From: Wenjunlia vitaminophila DSM 41686
Lineage (GTDB): Bacteria; Actinomycetota; Actinomycetes; Streptomycetales; Streptomycetaceae
NCBI RefSeq assembly: GCF_000380165.1
Contig: NZ_KB904724.1
Span: 124,257 to 188,256 of the forward strand
Length of the DNA: 64,000 nt
Direction of reading: 5' to 3'
A model generated the notes under the pieces. That model saw only the letters and a list, made by a program, of their open reading frames with translations. It searched no databases and had not been told where the DNA came from. The position numbers were made by a program, and so were the translations under genes. Shown here piece after piece: positions 1 through 8,910 of the stretch (its first letter is position 1; each line of letters opens with the position of its first letter).

Positions 1-1
1 G

Positions 2-88
2 ATGTCGGGGTACCGGATGACGGCGCAGACCGTGTTCCTCGCCGAGGACCTCCCGCCCGCGGACACCTGCGTCAACCTGCCGACCTGA
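2..88 (+). CDS. C-terminal end of a truncated upstream gene
   Basis: The window opens inside a reading frame that gives about 28 residues ending CVNLPT and a TGA at 86-88. The residue mix looks protein-like (TAQTVFLAED), and the frame ends tail-to-tail with the ATP-grasp gene on the other strand, overlapping it by 17 bases. Too little remains to assign a family; the ATG at 2-4 is probably internal. Confidence 0.4.
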   Translation: MSGYRMTAQTVFLAEDLPPADTCVNLPT

Positions 89-1364
89 CGCCGACCGCCC
101 CGGCCAGGTCCCTGGCGCCGACCCGCACGGGGCCCGGGGCGCCAGGACCGGGGAACTCCACGGTGAACGACAGTTCCGCAAGCGCCTCGGAGATCACCCG
201 CGGCACCCGGGCGTGGTCCTCGGCCGAGCCGCACAGGATGTCCACCTCGCCGGTGCGCACCCCGCCGGTCAGCGAGGTGCCCGGGGACACCAGCGTGCGG
301 TAGCCGGAGATCCCCGCGGCACGACGGACCCGGGACGCGCCGTGGACGCCCACGATCCGGCAGTCCACCGCGGGGGCCAGGGTGTGGTGCTGGAAGTGGA
401 CGCGGTCCGGGCGGGCCACCGCCGGTTCCGGCCGCTCACCCAGGGCGATGCGGCCGGCGAGCTCCACCAGGTCCACCCCCGCGGCCCGGGTGCTGAGTTC
501 GTTGACGAACCCGCCGAGCCTGCCGTTGACCTCGATGACGCGGGGGCCCCGCGGGGTCAGCTTGACCTCCGTGTGGGTCAGCCCGTGGGCGACCCCAAGG
601 GCCCGCAGGGCGGCTCCGGTCAGCGCCAGCACCTGCCGTTCCTCGTGGGGGGCGAGCGACGACGGCCAGAACTGGCCGGTCTCCCGGAACGGCGGCACCA
701 CGGGGAGCTTCCCGGTGACCGCGAGATGGGTGATCCGGCCGGCGACCACCGCCGACTCCACGGACACGTAGTCGCCGAACGGCCCGCGGTCGGTGCCCCG
801 CAGGTACTCCTCGACCACCAGGCGGCGCTCGCCCGCGCCCCCGGCACCGACCGGCGCCAGCAACCACCCCACGAGCGCGGCCCCCTCGGCCCGGCCGCGC
901 ACCAGGTGGGTGTGGCGGCTGGCGGCGCCCCGCGCCGGTTTGACCACCGCCGGCAGCCCCGTGGTCCGCACGGCGTCGGGCCACCGCCGGGGGTCGGTGA
1001 GGTCCACCGACACCACCGGGTGGGCCTCCGCGCGGCGCAGTCCGCGGCGCTGCGCCGACTTGTCGGTGAGCATGGTGACCGTGGGCCCGCTGTGCGCGGG
1101 CAGCCCCCACCGGGCGGCGATCCGGGCGGCCGGCCGCAGCATGGTCTCGCTGAAGGTCAGCACCGCGTCGGGGCGGGGGCCGTCGGCCACCTCGTCGAGG
1201 CGGACCACCTGGCCGAGCCGCCGCGACAGTTCCAGCTCCGCACCGCCGTGCCGCCGCGGCGGGAGGACCACCAGCAGGTCACCGAGGCGACCGAGGCCCT
1301 CGGCGATCTCCACCAGGGAGGCCGAACCGCCGTCATACAGGACGGCCAAGCGCTTCCTCGCCAT
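72..1364 (-). CDS. ATP-grasp carboxylate-amine ligase
   Basis: 430 aa with the ATP-grasp layout: an N-terminal alpha/beta domain (1-95), then nucleotide-binding and catalytic segments DKSAQRR (101-107), VVKPARGAAS (140-149), VEEYLRG (184-190), HTEVKLT (264-270) and the metal-binding EVNGRLGG (278-285). Members of this fold activate a carboxylate as acyl-phosphate and join it to an amine, as in dipeptide and carnosine synthases. GGAGGAGG lies about 9 bases upstream of the ATG. It overlaps the MFS gene by 32 bases and forms the left-going arm of cluster A with it and the HAD gene. By context it may add an amino acid to the cluster's nucleoside or serine product; the substrate cannot be read from sequence. 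Confidence 0.9.
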   Translation of the reverse strand: MARKRLAVLYDGGSASLVEIAEGLGRLGDLLVVLPPRRHGGAELELSRRLGQVVRLDEVADGPRPDAVLTFSETMLRPAARIAARWGLPAHSGPTVTMLTDKSAQRRGLRRAEAHPVVSVDLTDPRRWPDAVRTTGLPAVVKPARGAASRHTHLVRGRAEGAALVGWLLAPVGAGGAGERRLVVEEYLRGTDRGPFGDYVSVESAVVAGRITHLAVTGKLPVVPPFRETGQFWPSSLAPHEERQVLALTGAALRALGVAHGLTHTEVKLTPRGPRVIEVNGRLGGFVNELSTRAAGVDLVELAGRIALGERPEPAVARPDRVHFQHHTLAPAVDCRIVGVHGASRVRRAAGISGYRTLVSPGTSLTGGVRTGEVDILCGSAEDHARVPRVISEALAELSFTVEFPGPGAPGPVRVGARDLAGAVGVRSAG

Positions 1365-2733
1365 GGGTGCGGTCCTCCTCCGTGTCGGGTCTCGGTGCGG
1401 ACCAGCCGCCCAGCGTCCTGACCTCGCGGACCGCCAGGACGCCCAGCGACGACAGGGCGACGACCGCGGCGGCGGCGAAGAGGGTGGTGCGCGCCCCGAC
1501 CGCCACCGCCAGGGGGCCGGCCAGGGCCATCCCGGCGGGGGTCAGGGCGGTGGAGGTCAACCAGTCGAAGGCCTCCACCCGGGAGATCCGGTCGGCCGGG
1601 ATGCGCTGTTGCACGGCGGTGTCCCACAGGGTGCCGCCCAGGCCGAGCGCGGTGTTCATCGCGCACGCCGCCAACGCGATGGCGGCGACCGGGGCGTGGA
1701 AGCCGATCAGCAGCAGCGGCACGCTGCCCAGCGCCATGCAGACGTTCGCGGTGACCAGCGGCCGGCGCGGGCGCCAGCGCAGCGCGAGGACCGCGCCGGC
1801 CAGTGCGCCGGCCGTCCCGGCCTGGCTGATCACCCCCCAGGAGAGCTCGCCGCCCAGGGAGCGCAGCACCACCAGCGCGCCGACGGTGAAGAACACGCAG
1901 CGGCCCAGGTTCCACAGGCAGTGGCTGATCAGGTTGGTCCAGTACCAGCGCCGCCGCCGCACCTCCCGGAAGCCCTCGGCGAGCTCGGCGGTGAACCGTC
2001 CCCGGGACCGGGTGACCCCGGCGTTGCGGGGGAGCGTCAGCAGGGACACCCCGCTGACCGCGAAGGTCAACGCGTCGATGCCGACGCCCCACCCGGGGCC
2101 GACCGCCAGGGCCACGGTGGTGGCGACGGCGGGGCCGGTCACCGCGCAGACCCGTTGGGAGACGGCCATCAGGGCGTTGGCCTGCTGGAGCTGGTCGGAC
2201 GGCACCAGGGACTGCACGAGGCCGGCGGCGGCGGGTTGGAAGATCCCCGACGCGGCGCCGGTGCAGGCACCTGCGACGGCCAACCGGACGGTGTCGGTGC
2301 TGCCGCGGACGAGTTCGAGGGCGAGCCAGAGCTGGGCGAGGGTGCGTGCCGCCTCGGCGCCCACCATGAGCAGGTTGCGCGGGAGCCGGTCGGCCCAGAC
2401 CCCGCCGGGTAGGCAGGCCAACGCCTCGCACAGCACGGTGACGGCCAGCACGACGCCGAGGTCCGCCGCGGAACCGCCGTTGTGCACGACCGCGAGGGTC
2501 AACGCCACCGGTGCCACCGCGCTGCCGAACTGCGAACAGGACTGCCCCGCCCACACCACCAGGAACCGGCGGTCGCACAGCGGCTCCGGGAGGCGCCGGC
2601 GGGGCCTCCGCGGCGCCTGCTGCGCGCCCGTCCCCGCGGTGCCGGTCACGGCGCCCGCCGGGCTGCTGTTCCCGGGCGCGCGCGCCGGACCGCGCGGCTG
2701 GCGCGGACGGTCAGAAGTGGTCCCCCAGGGCAC
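1333..2733 (-). CDS. MFS exporter of cluster A
   Basis: Up to 466 aa with about twelve hydrophobic segments and an MFS loop-2/3-like stretch (GGVWADRLPRN). The layout matches the EntS/MFS_3 type of single-chain exporters. The first roughly 50 residues are Pro/Arg-rich and not membrane-like, so the true start may be an internal GTG (for example at 2649); the listed GTG overlaps the HAD gene by 23 bases. The gene is coupled to the ATP-grasp gene downstream. The likely role is export of, and self-protection from, the cluster A product. Confidence 0.85.
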   Translation of the reverse strand: MPWGTTSDRPRQPRGPARAPGNSSPAGAVTGTAGTGAQQAPRRPRRRLPEPLCDRRFLVVWAGQSCSQFGSAVAPVALTLAVVHNGGSAADLGVVLAVTVLCEALACLPGGVWADRLPRNLLMVGAEAARTLAQLWLALELVRGSTDTVRLAVAGACTGAASGIFQPAAAGLVQSLVPSDQLQQANALMAVSQRVCAVTGPAVATTVALAVGPGWGVGIDALTFAVSGVSLLTLPRNAGVTRSRGRFTAELAEGFREVRRRRWYWTNLISHCLWNLGRCVFFTVGALVVLRSLGGELSWGVISQAGTAGALAGAVLALRWRPRRPLVTANVCMALGSVPLLLIGFHAPVAAIALAACAMNTALGLGGTLWDTAVQQRIPADRISRVEAFDWLTSTALTPAGMALAGPLAVAVGARTTLFAAAAVVALSSLGVLAVREVRTLGGWSAPRPDTEEDRTHGEEALGRPV

Positions 2734-3400
2734 CGAACCGGGGCACCGTGAGGAACCGCGGACTCGGGTCCGGCACCCGGTCGGCCTCCAGCGACCAGGT
2801 CATCGGGTGGGGGACGAAGACGGCGCCGAGTCCGCAGGCGAGCGCCGGGTTGATGTCCGAGCGCAGCGAGTTGCCGATCATCCAGGTGTGCTCGACGGGG
2901 AGGTTCCGGGCGGTGGCGAAGGACCGGTAGGCGGAGACGTCCTTCTCCGGCACCACCACCGCCTCGACGAAGTAGCCGGCGAGACCTGATTTCTCCACCT
3001 TCCGCAACTGCTCCTTTTCGCACCCCTTGGTGAGCAGGAACAACCGGTGCCGTGCGGAGAGCCTTTCCAGGGTGGATTCCACGCCGGAAATGAGGACCAT
3101 CTCCATGTCGTGCACGCCGGCGCACAACGCGGCTATCTTCTCCACCTCCGCCGCATCCGGGGTGTCGCTGCCACGCAGTGCGCACAGGGCGTTGAGCAGG
3201 CTGTCCTCGAACACCTCGGCACCGTAGCCGCGTCGCCGGATGTTCTCCCGCTCCGTCTCGTCGATGACGTCGCGCACCTGCTGCCGGGTGAGCGACGGGT
3301 GATCCACGAGGTCGATGAGGCCCTCGATGGCGGCCTCGTAGTAGACGTTGTTCTCCCACAGCGTGTCATCCGCGTCGAAGATCAGGTTCTGGGACAGCAA
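2711..3400 (-). CDS. HAD-superfamily hydrolase
   Basis: 229 aa. HAD motif I is FDADDTLW (8-15, nucleophile D9), motif II LTKG (123-126), a motif III lysine lies in PEKD (151-154) and motif IV is GNSLRSDINPA (176-186). The cap is helical and inserted after motif I, as in phosphoglycolate-phosphatase-like enzymes. The start is a TTG with GAGGAG about seven bases upstream. It is the first gene of the left-going arm, diverging from the adenylation gene. A plausible task is removal of a phosphate from a nucleotide-level intermediate, pairing with the kinase at 6782-7522; this is inference from context. Confidence 0.85.
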   Translation of the reverse strand: MLSQNLIFDADDTLWENNVYYEAAIEGLIDLVDHPSLTRQQVRDVIDETERENIRRRGYGAEVFEDSLLNALCALRGSDTPDAAEVEKIAALCAGVHDMEMVLISGVESTLERLSARHRLFLLTKGCEKEQLRKVEKSGLAGYFVEAVVVPEKDVSAYRSFATARNLPVEHTWMIGNSLRSDINPALACGLGAVFVPHPMTWSLEADRVPDPSPRFLTVPRFGALGDHF

Positions 3401-3882
3401 GGGTGCTCCTCATGCAAGCGCCTCAGGTCGGCCGGGCGTTGACCGCATCATCCAACCTCTGACGGTGGCATGGTGCACCAGCCCGATCGTCGCCGTCGCC
3501 CCGATTACCCCCGCTCCCCGGCCAATTCGGCCGTCCAGGGAAACCCGGCTATACCGGTGGACCGACCCGGTGACGTCACATCAGCAACGCGTCACCTCAT
3601 CGGCAACTCGGTTATGGGAATGCGCGTACACCGAGGTCGCGCGTGCTCTGTCACGCTTTCAGGTGACTTCGAGGGTCAGGGCAGTTCCCCGCACCGATAC
3701 TTTTTCCGATGGGGATGGCCCTGGGCGTTTTCCGCGGCGTCATCATGGCGACTCCGCGCCACGGGTGGGGAATTCCCCGAAGTCATTTCTTCTCATCGGA
3801 AAACACACGCGGAAGCAGTTACGGCGAGTTTCGGCTGCGGTGGCGCCACGGTGGCGGCGCCGACGGGCGGAGGGGGAGTCGC
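3401..3882. promoter_or_regulatory. divergent intergenic region with repeated GTCAC/GTGAC sites
   Basis: About 480 bases separate the HAD gene and the adenylation gene and carry no convincing coding sequence. The DNA is less GC-rich than its surroundings. Four GTCAC/GTGAC elements stand out: GGTGACGTCAC (3569-3579), CGTCACC (3590-3596), GTCAC (3650-3654) and GGTGAC (3662-3667). The first two form an inverted pair, which suggests operator sites for a cluster regulator. No clear -35/-10 pair could be fixed. Confidence 0.4.
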
Positions 3883-5766
3883 GTGCGATCCAGGGACGGT
3901 CACGCAGCACCGGGGACGCCACCCGTCGGGCGGCGACGCGTGCTGGGCGAGGCGCTGCTGGCCCAGGCCTCGAGCAGCCCCGACCGGGTGGCGGTGCGCG
4001 CCGGCGGAGACACGCTGACCTACGCCGCGCTGCACGCCAGGGCCGCCGACGTCGCCGCCCGCGTCATCGCGGCGAGCGCCCCCGGTGGCACCGCGGGGCG
4101 GCGCGTGGCGGTGCTGTTGCCCCGCGGTACCGCGCAGGTGGTCGCCCTCGTCGGCACCGCCCTCTCGGGCGCGGCACAGCTCGCCGTGGACGTCGCCAAC
4201 CCGCCCCCGCGGGCCCGTTGGCTGCTTGCCGACTTCGCCCCCCACCTGCTGATCACCGACGCGGCCACCGACGCACCGGGTGACGTCGCCCCCGGGGTGC
4301 CCCGGCTGTGGCTGGACGCCGCCGGCGGACCGGTGTCGGTGCCCACCCGACCGGGCGCGCCCCCCCGGGTGCCCGCCGGGCGCGGTGGGCACCCGGCACC
4401 GGCCACGGCCCCCGCGGCCTCCCCCGGGGACACCGCCTACTTCGTGTACACCTCGGGGTCCACCGGCAGGCCCAAGGCGACGCTGATCACCCACGACGGC
4501 ATCATGAGCCGGCTGTGCTGGCTCCAGCGGTCCCACCGCCTCACCGCCGACGACCGGGTGCTGTACAGCAGCAGTTGCGGCTTCGACGCCAGCGTCGCCG
4601 AGCTCTACTGGCCGCTGACCACCGGCTCCCAACTCGTGGTGGCCGGGCAGGGCGCCCAGCGCGATCCCGACCACCTGGCCGATCTGATCGCCCGTCACCG
4701 CGTCAGCGTCCTGCAGATGGTGCCCTCCCTGCTTGACCTGCTGCTCCAGGGCCGGCCGCGGGACGAGCGGTACGACGGGCTGCGCCTGGTGCTGGCCGGC
4801 GGCGAGCGCCTCCCGCCCGCACTGCTGGCCCGGCTGCACCGGCGCACCACCGCCACCGTCGTCAACCTCTACGGCCCCAGCGAGTGCGCCGTCTACGCCA
4901 CCGCCTGGCGCTGTCCGCGCGATCCGGACCCCACCGAGACGCTGATCGGCACCGCGGTGGGGGAGACCGAGCTCGTGGTGCTCGGCCCGGACGGCGCGGA
5001 GGCCGACGAGGGCGAGCTGTACATCGGCGGCGTCGGCGTCGGCGTCGGCTACTGGAACCGGCCCGAGCTGACCGCCTCGGCCTTCCTCGACCGGCTCGGC
5101 ACCCGCACCGGCCGCTTCTACCGCACCGGCGACCTGGTGGCCCGCCGGGCCGACGGCAACCTCGCCTACCTGGGACGCACCGACCGCCAGGTGAAGGTCC
5201 GCGGCCACCGGATCGAGCCCGCCGAGGTCGAACGGGCGGTGCTGGCGGACCCCGAGGTGCGCCAGGTCGCCGTGGTCCCGGTGGAGCGCGGCTCGGGCAC
5301 GGTGCTGGCCGCCTCGCTGGTGCTGTCCCGCGGCGCCGACCCGGCGGTGGTCCTCGACCGCCTCAAGCGGCGGCTGCGCGGCGAACTCCCCGACCACCTG
5401 CGCCCCGCCCTGTTGCGGCCCTGCGCCCGCCTGCCGGTGACCGCCAACGGGAAGGCCGACGTCCTGGCGCTCACCGAGAGCTGCGCGGCACACCTGGCCG
5501 ACACCCCCGCCCCCACCGCCGACCCGGCCGGGGCCACCGCCCCGTCCCGCACCGAGCGGTTGGTGATCGACACCTGGCGGGCCGCCCTGCGCGTCCCGGA
5601 CGTCGGGACCGACGACGACTTCTTCGACCTGGGCGGGGACTCCTTCGCCGCGCTGAGCGTGGTGCGGGCGCTGGAGAAGGAACTCCACCGCGAACTGCGC
5701 GTCAGCCTCCTCTACACCCACCCCACCGTCACGGAACTGGCGGCGGCACTCGACCGACGTCCCTGA
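3883..5766 (+). CDS. stand-alone NRPS adenylation-carrier (A-PCP) protein
   Basis: 627 aa from a GTG preceded by AGGGGGAG; the open frame extends upstream but that part is not A-domain-like. Core motifs run in order: A3 VYTSGSTGRPK (near 188), A4 FDASV (234), A5 NLYGPSE (328), A6 GELYIGG (377), A7 RTGDL (414), A8 GRTDRQVKVRGHRIEP and A10 NGKAD (near 522). A carrier domain follows with DLGGDSF, where Ser587 would take phosphopantetheine. There is no condensation or thioesterase domain. It should activate and tether one amino acid for modification or transfer by its neighbours. It heads the right-going operon; the residue activated was not predicted. Confidence 0.93.
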   Translation: MRSRDGHAAPGTPPVGRRRVLGEALLAQASSSPDRVAVRAGGDTLTYAALHARAADVAARVIAASAPGGTAGRRVAVLLPRGTAQVVALVGTALSGAAQLAVDVANPPPRARWLLADFAPHLLITDAATDAPGDVAPGVPRLWLDAAGGPVSVPTRPGAPPRVPAGRGGHPAPATAPAASPGDTAYFVYTSGSTGRPKATLITHDGIMSRLCWLQRSHRLTADDRVLYSSSCGFDASVAELYWPLTTGSQLVVAGQGAQRDPDHLADLIARHRVSVLQMVPSLLDLLLQGRPRDERYDGLRLVLAGGERLPPALLARLHRRTTATVVNLYGPSECAVYATAWRCPRDPDPTETLIGTAVGETELVVLGPDGAEADEGELYIGGVGVGVGYWNRPELTASAFLDRLGTRTGRFYRTGDLVARRADGNLAYLGRTDRQVKVRGHRIEPAEVERAVLADPEVRQVAVVPVERGSGTVLAASLVLSRGADPAVVLDRLKRRLRGELPDHLRPALLRPCARLPVTANGKADVLALTESCAAHLADTPAPTADPAGATAPSRTERLVIDTWRAALRVPDVGTDDDFFDLGGDSFAALSVVRALEKELHRELRVSLLYTHPTVTELAAALDRRP

Positions 5767-5831
5767 CCGCCGCGGGCGCCCGCCCCACCCGCGGGCACCC
5801 CCGACCCGTCCCCCCACCGAAGGAGCCTCCC

Positions 5832-6788
5832 GTGTCCGTCATGCTTGGCCAGCTCACCGTGCCGCGCCGTCGGGACGACGTCATCGACCAGATCCGCTCC
5901 CGGCTCGCGGAACGGGGCCAGACCCTCGCCGACGCGATCAGGGAACGGGAGCTGTACTTCCGGATCTCCGTCGTCGGCACCTGCAACCTGTCCTGCACGT
6001 TCTGCCACAACGAGGGCGCCCCGGCCAGCGGCAAGATCAGCCTCGGGGTCGTCGGGGAGGCGGTCCCGGCGGCGGTCAGGGCCGGCTTCACCCGGGTCCA
6101 GTTCACCGGCGGGGAGCCCCTGCTGCGCCCGGACATCGGCGACTTCGTCCGCCTCGCCCGGGAGCACGTGGACGACGTGGGCGTCACCACCAACGGCACC
6201 TACCTCCCGCAGCGGCTCGAGGCCCTGCTGGACGCCGGGCTGGCCAGGATGCACGTGTCGCTGCAGACCGAACCACTGGTCGAGGCCGGCACGAAGGACG
6301 CCTGGGGCATCCCGGACTGGCTGATGCCCACCGTGGAGCGGGCCGCCTCAGGCGCCTTCACCCTGCGGCTCAACCTGCCGGTGCCCGCAGACTCCCTGGA
6401 CCGCACCGAGGCGTTCCTGTACCTGCTCACCGCCCGGGGCGTCAACGTCAAGGTGTTCTCGGTCCTCCCCGAGGGCGAGGTCCGGGAGGACAGCTACCCC
6501 CTGGCCGCGCTGAACGCCCTGGTGGACCGGGTCAACGCGCACAACTCCACCGTCCCCGGGGCCGGGGAGGTGCTGCTGCGCGGCTTCCGCCCGCCGGCCG
6601 GCATCCGCTGCTCCACCTGCGGTGACCTGCCCCGCTGCAAGGAGCAGTCACACTCCCTGCGGCTCGGCGCCGACCTGCTGCTGCGCCCCTGCCTGGCCAC
6701 CCGGACCTGGGACGCGCCGCTCCAGCGTGACCACATCGACGCGTCGGTGACCGAGGCCGCGCTGCTCGCCCTGGACTACGCATGGTGA
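5832..6788 (+). CDS. radical SAM enzyme, MoaA-like
   Basis: 318 aa. The CxxxCxxC motif CNLSCTFC places the radical-SAM cluster at C51, C55 and C58; GGEPLLRPD follows as the SAM-binding GGE motif. A second cysteine set near the C-terminus (C260, C263, C269, C287) suggests an auxiliary Fe-S cluster of MoaA type. A GTG start 6 bases after AGGAG fits better than the in-frame ATG nine bases on. The gene overlaps the kinase gene by seven bases. In albomycin, radical-SAM enzymes act on the thiofuranose, including the C3' epimerase AbmJ; this enzyme or the one at 12567-13586 is the candidate equivalent. Confidence 0.92.
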   Translation: MSVMLGQLTVPRRRDDVIDQIRSRLAERGQTLADAIRERELYFRISVVGTCNLSCTFCHNEGAPASGKISLGVVGEAVPAAVRAGFTRVQFTGGEPLLRPDIGDFVRLAREHVDDVGVTTNGTYLPQRLEALLDAGLARMHVSLQTEPLVEAGTKDAWGIPDWLMPTVERAASGAFTLRLNLPVPADSLDRTEAFLYLLTARGVNVKVFSVLPEGEVREDSYPLAALNALVDRVNAHNSTVPGAGEVLLRGFRPPAGIRCSTCGDLPRCKEQSHSLRLGADLLLRPCLATRTWDAPLQRDHIDASVTEAALLALDYAW

Positions 6789-7522
6789 AGGGTCCCGCCG
6801 GGGCCCCGGAGGTCTACGACGTCCGCGCGTCGGCGGCACGGGGCCCACGGGGCGTCTACGTCGCCGTGTCCGGCAACACCTCGGCGGGGAAGTCCACCCT
6901 GGTGGAACGGGTGCGCCGGGAACTGACGGAGCGGGGCACCCAGGCCGTCGGGATCTCCGAGCGGCTGTTCCACCACCGCTACCTGCCCCTGATGTTCTCC
7001 CGCAGCGACACCTACGCCTTCCCCGTCCAACTCAGCTTCATGCTGGAGCGGCACCTGGTGCTCCTGCGGAACCTCGAGCTGGGCCGGGTGGTGGTCATGG
7101 AGCGCTCGCACCTGGACGACGGGCTGTTCGTCGCCGAGCACATCGAGACCGGCAGCGTCCAACCGGACCAGGCCGCGGCCTACCGCGAGCTCTCCGCCGT
7201 GCTGCACCGCCGCGTCCCCGCCCCCGACGTCCTGGTGCTGATGAACCCGCGCCCCGAGGTCTCCCTGGCCCGGTTGGCGGCGGCCGAGGCGGCCGGCGAA
7301 CGGCCCCGGGAGTTCCCGGACGAGGACGCCAAACGCCGCTGGGTGCACCGCTGGCACGAGCTGTACGTGGACCTCCACGAGGAGTTCCGCAAACGGTGCG
7401 CCGCGGACCCGGCGTTCGCCGGCGTGCGGCTGCTCGAGGCCGATCCGCAGGCCCCGCCCGGGTCCGCGGCCCCCCAGGTCGTGGCCGCCGTCAGGGACGT
7501 GACCCGCCAGGGGCGGCCATGA
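6782..7522 (+). CDS. deoxynucleoside-kinase/thymidylate-kinase-like P-loop enzyme
   Basis: 246 aa. The P-loop is GNTSAGKST (31-39), and MERSHLDD (106-113) matches the ERS substrate/Mg motif of deoxynucleoside kinases; a later Arg-rich stretch could be the LID. Such enzymes phosphorylate nucleosides or nucleotides at the 5' position. A nucleoside kinase inside a biosynthetic cluster supports a nucleoside-type product or a phosphorylated, inactive intermediate later released by the HAD enzyme. Its stop overlaps the next ATG (ATGA), so the two are probably translationally coupled. Confidence 0.82.
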   Translation: MVKGPAGAPEVYDVRASAARGPRGVYVAVSGNTSAGKSTLVERVRRELTERGTQAVGISERLFHHRYLPLMFSRSDTYAFPVQLSFMLERHLVLLRNLELGRVVVMERSHLDDGLFVAEHIETGSVQPDQAAAYRELSAVLHRRVPAPDVLVLMNPRPEVSLARLAAAEAAGERPREFPDEDAKRRWVHRWHELYVDLHEEFRKRCAADPAFAGVRLLEADPQAPPGSAAPQVVAAVRDVTRQGRP

Positions 7523-8910
7523 GGGACGCGTCACCCGGGCCGGCGTACCCGGCGGAACCCTTCCTCCAGCGGCTCACCGCGGCGGGCTCCGACCTCGGCG
7601 GGCAGTTGGGCCGCTGCCTCGACCAGCCGCTGCGGCGGTACCTCGCCGGGCTCGTCCCGCGCGCCGGCACCGGCCACGCCGGGCACCTCGGGCGGCTCGC
7701 CACGGCGCTGGTCCGCTGGCTCGGGGAGCGCGGGGTCACCGACCCGGACGGGGTCGCGGACCACCTGCTGCGGGTGCCGGTCATCCAGCAGGCCGACCAC
7801 GCCAACCTGCTGCTCGACCGGGAGACGTTCCTCAACAACTACCTGTTCCACCTCGCCTGCTCCCACGCCGGGGCCCGGGTGATGGTCGTGTCCCAGTGCT
7901 CCACGGTGAGCTGCCTGAGCCGGCGCGTTCCGGTCACCGGGCCGGTGTTCCTGCGCACCCGCGGCTCGCTGTACCGGGTGTTCCCGTTCTCCAAGCGCCG
8001 GTACAAGGACTCCACCTTCTGCTGCCTGCCCCCACCGCTGACCATGACCCTCGAACGGCTCGAGGGCGACGGTCCCGCCGCCGCCGACGACCCGGTGCTC
8101 GGCTCCCTGGTCGGCCGGGTCTGGCCCGACCCGGCCGAGGCGTACCGGCGGTGCAACGAGGAGATCTGGTCGTCCCTGGCCCTGGACCACTCGGTGCGCC
8201 GGGTCGCCGTGGACGAGTCCCTGGCCGCCGAGTGCGCCGCCGACCACCTGCTCGACCCGGCCAGCCCACTGCGGCACGTCGTCTTCGACCCGCGGGTGCG
8301 CCGGGCGTTCCTCGGCGTCAAACGCGAGCTGGTGGCGCGCCCCGACAACCTGGCGGTCAACCGGGCCGCCCCCGACTTCTTCTGGGTGCGCCGCGGCAGC
8401 CGGCTGCACCCGGTGGTGCTCCGCGAGGAGGGCGGCACCGCGGTGATGGTGGTCGAGACGGACGGGGCCGCGGTGCCGGTCCCGTTCGCCCCGCGGCCGG
8501 TCGCCGCGGCCCTGCGGGCCGGGGTGCTGCACACCGACCGGGTCCTGGCGTACCTGGTCCGCTGCCTGCTGCCGGGGGTGGTCGCCGTGGGCGGCACCAG
8601 TCAGCAGGACTACGTGCGGCTCTACGTGCGCCTGCTGACGGAGACGCACCGGCGGGTGCCGTTCCTCGACGCCGCCGAGGTGGCGACCGTCACCACCCCG
8701 GGGCTCAGCCGGCTGGGCGGGATGCCCCTGCTGCACCTGGACCACCCGGCGACGCTCCCGCTCACCCACCTGTCCCCGACGACCGACCTGGCCGCCGTGG
8801 CACGTCAGGTGCTCGACCAGCGGGTCGGCCACACCATCGGCACCCTGTCCTGCGCACGTTACTTCGACGAGGCCCTCGCCCGGAGCGAGGCGGTGGAGGC
8901 GCACGCGTGA
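7519..8910 (+). CDS. unrecognised 463-aa cluster protein
   Basis: I do not recognise a family with confidence. The protein is soluble, with no signal peptide or membrane segment. Noticeable features are a Cys/His-rich centre (QQADH near 90-94, HLACSHAG near 111-118, SQCSTVSC near 125-132, CC at 168-169) and a C-terminal third with LDHPATLPLTHLSP. Start and stop overlap both neighbours by four bases (ATGA, GTGA), so it belongs to the operon core. Albomycin needs a protein (AbmF) that joins seryl-adenylate to an amino-nucleoside. By elimination this gene or the one at 13573-15579 could do that job, but I see no motif that proves it. Confidence 0.8.
   Translation: MRDASPGPAYPAEPFLQRLTAAGSDLGGQLGRCLDQPLRRYLAGLVPRAGTGHAGHLGRLATALVRWLGERGVTDPDGVADHLLRVPVIQQADHANLLLDRETFLNNYLFHLACSHAGARVMVVSQCSTVSCLSRRVPVTGPVFLRTRGSLYRVFPFSKRRYKDSTFCCLPPPLTMTLERLEGDGPAAADDPVLGSLVGRVWPDPAEAYRRCNEEIWSSLALDHSVRRVAVDESLAAECAADHLLDPASPLRHVVFDPRVRRAFLGVKRELVARPDNLAVNRAAPDFFWVRRGSRLHPVVLREEGGTAVMVVETDGAAVPVPFAPRPVAAALRAGVLHTDRVLAYLVRCLLPGVVAVGGTSQQDYVRLYVRLLTETHRRVPFLDAAEVATVTTPGLSRLGGMPLLHLDHPATLPLTHLSPTTDLAAVARQVLDQRVGHTIGTLSCARYFDEALARSEAVEAHA

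Noticed and set aside
213-1421. Long + strand open frames across the ATP-grasp gene
   Set aside because: Low-complexity Arg/Gly/Pro sequence antisense to a clear ATP-grasp protein; a high-GC shadow.
3793-5817. 674-aa minus-strand frame opposite the adenylation protein
   Set aside because: Gly/Val/Gln-rich shadow of a gene with all A-domain motifs.
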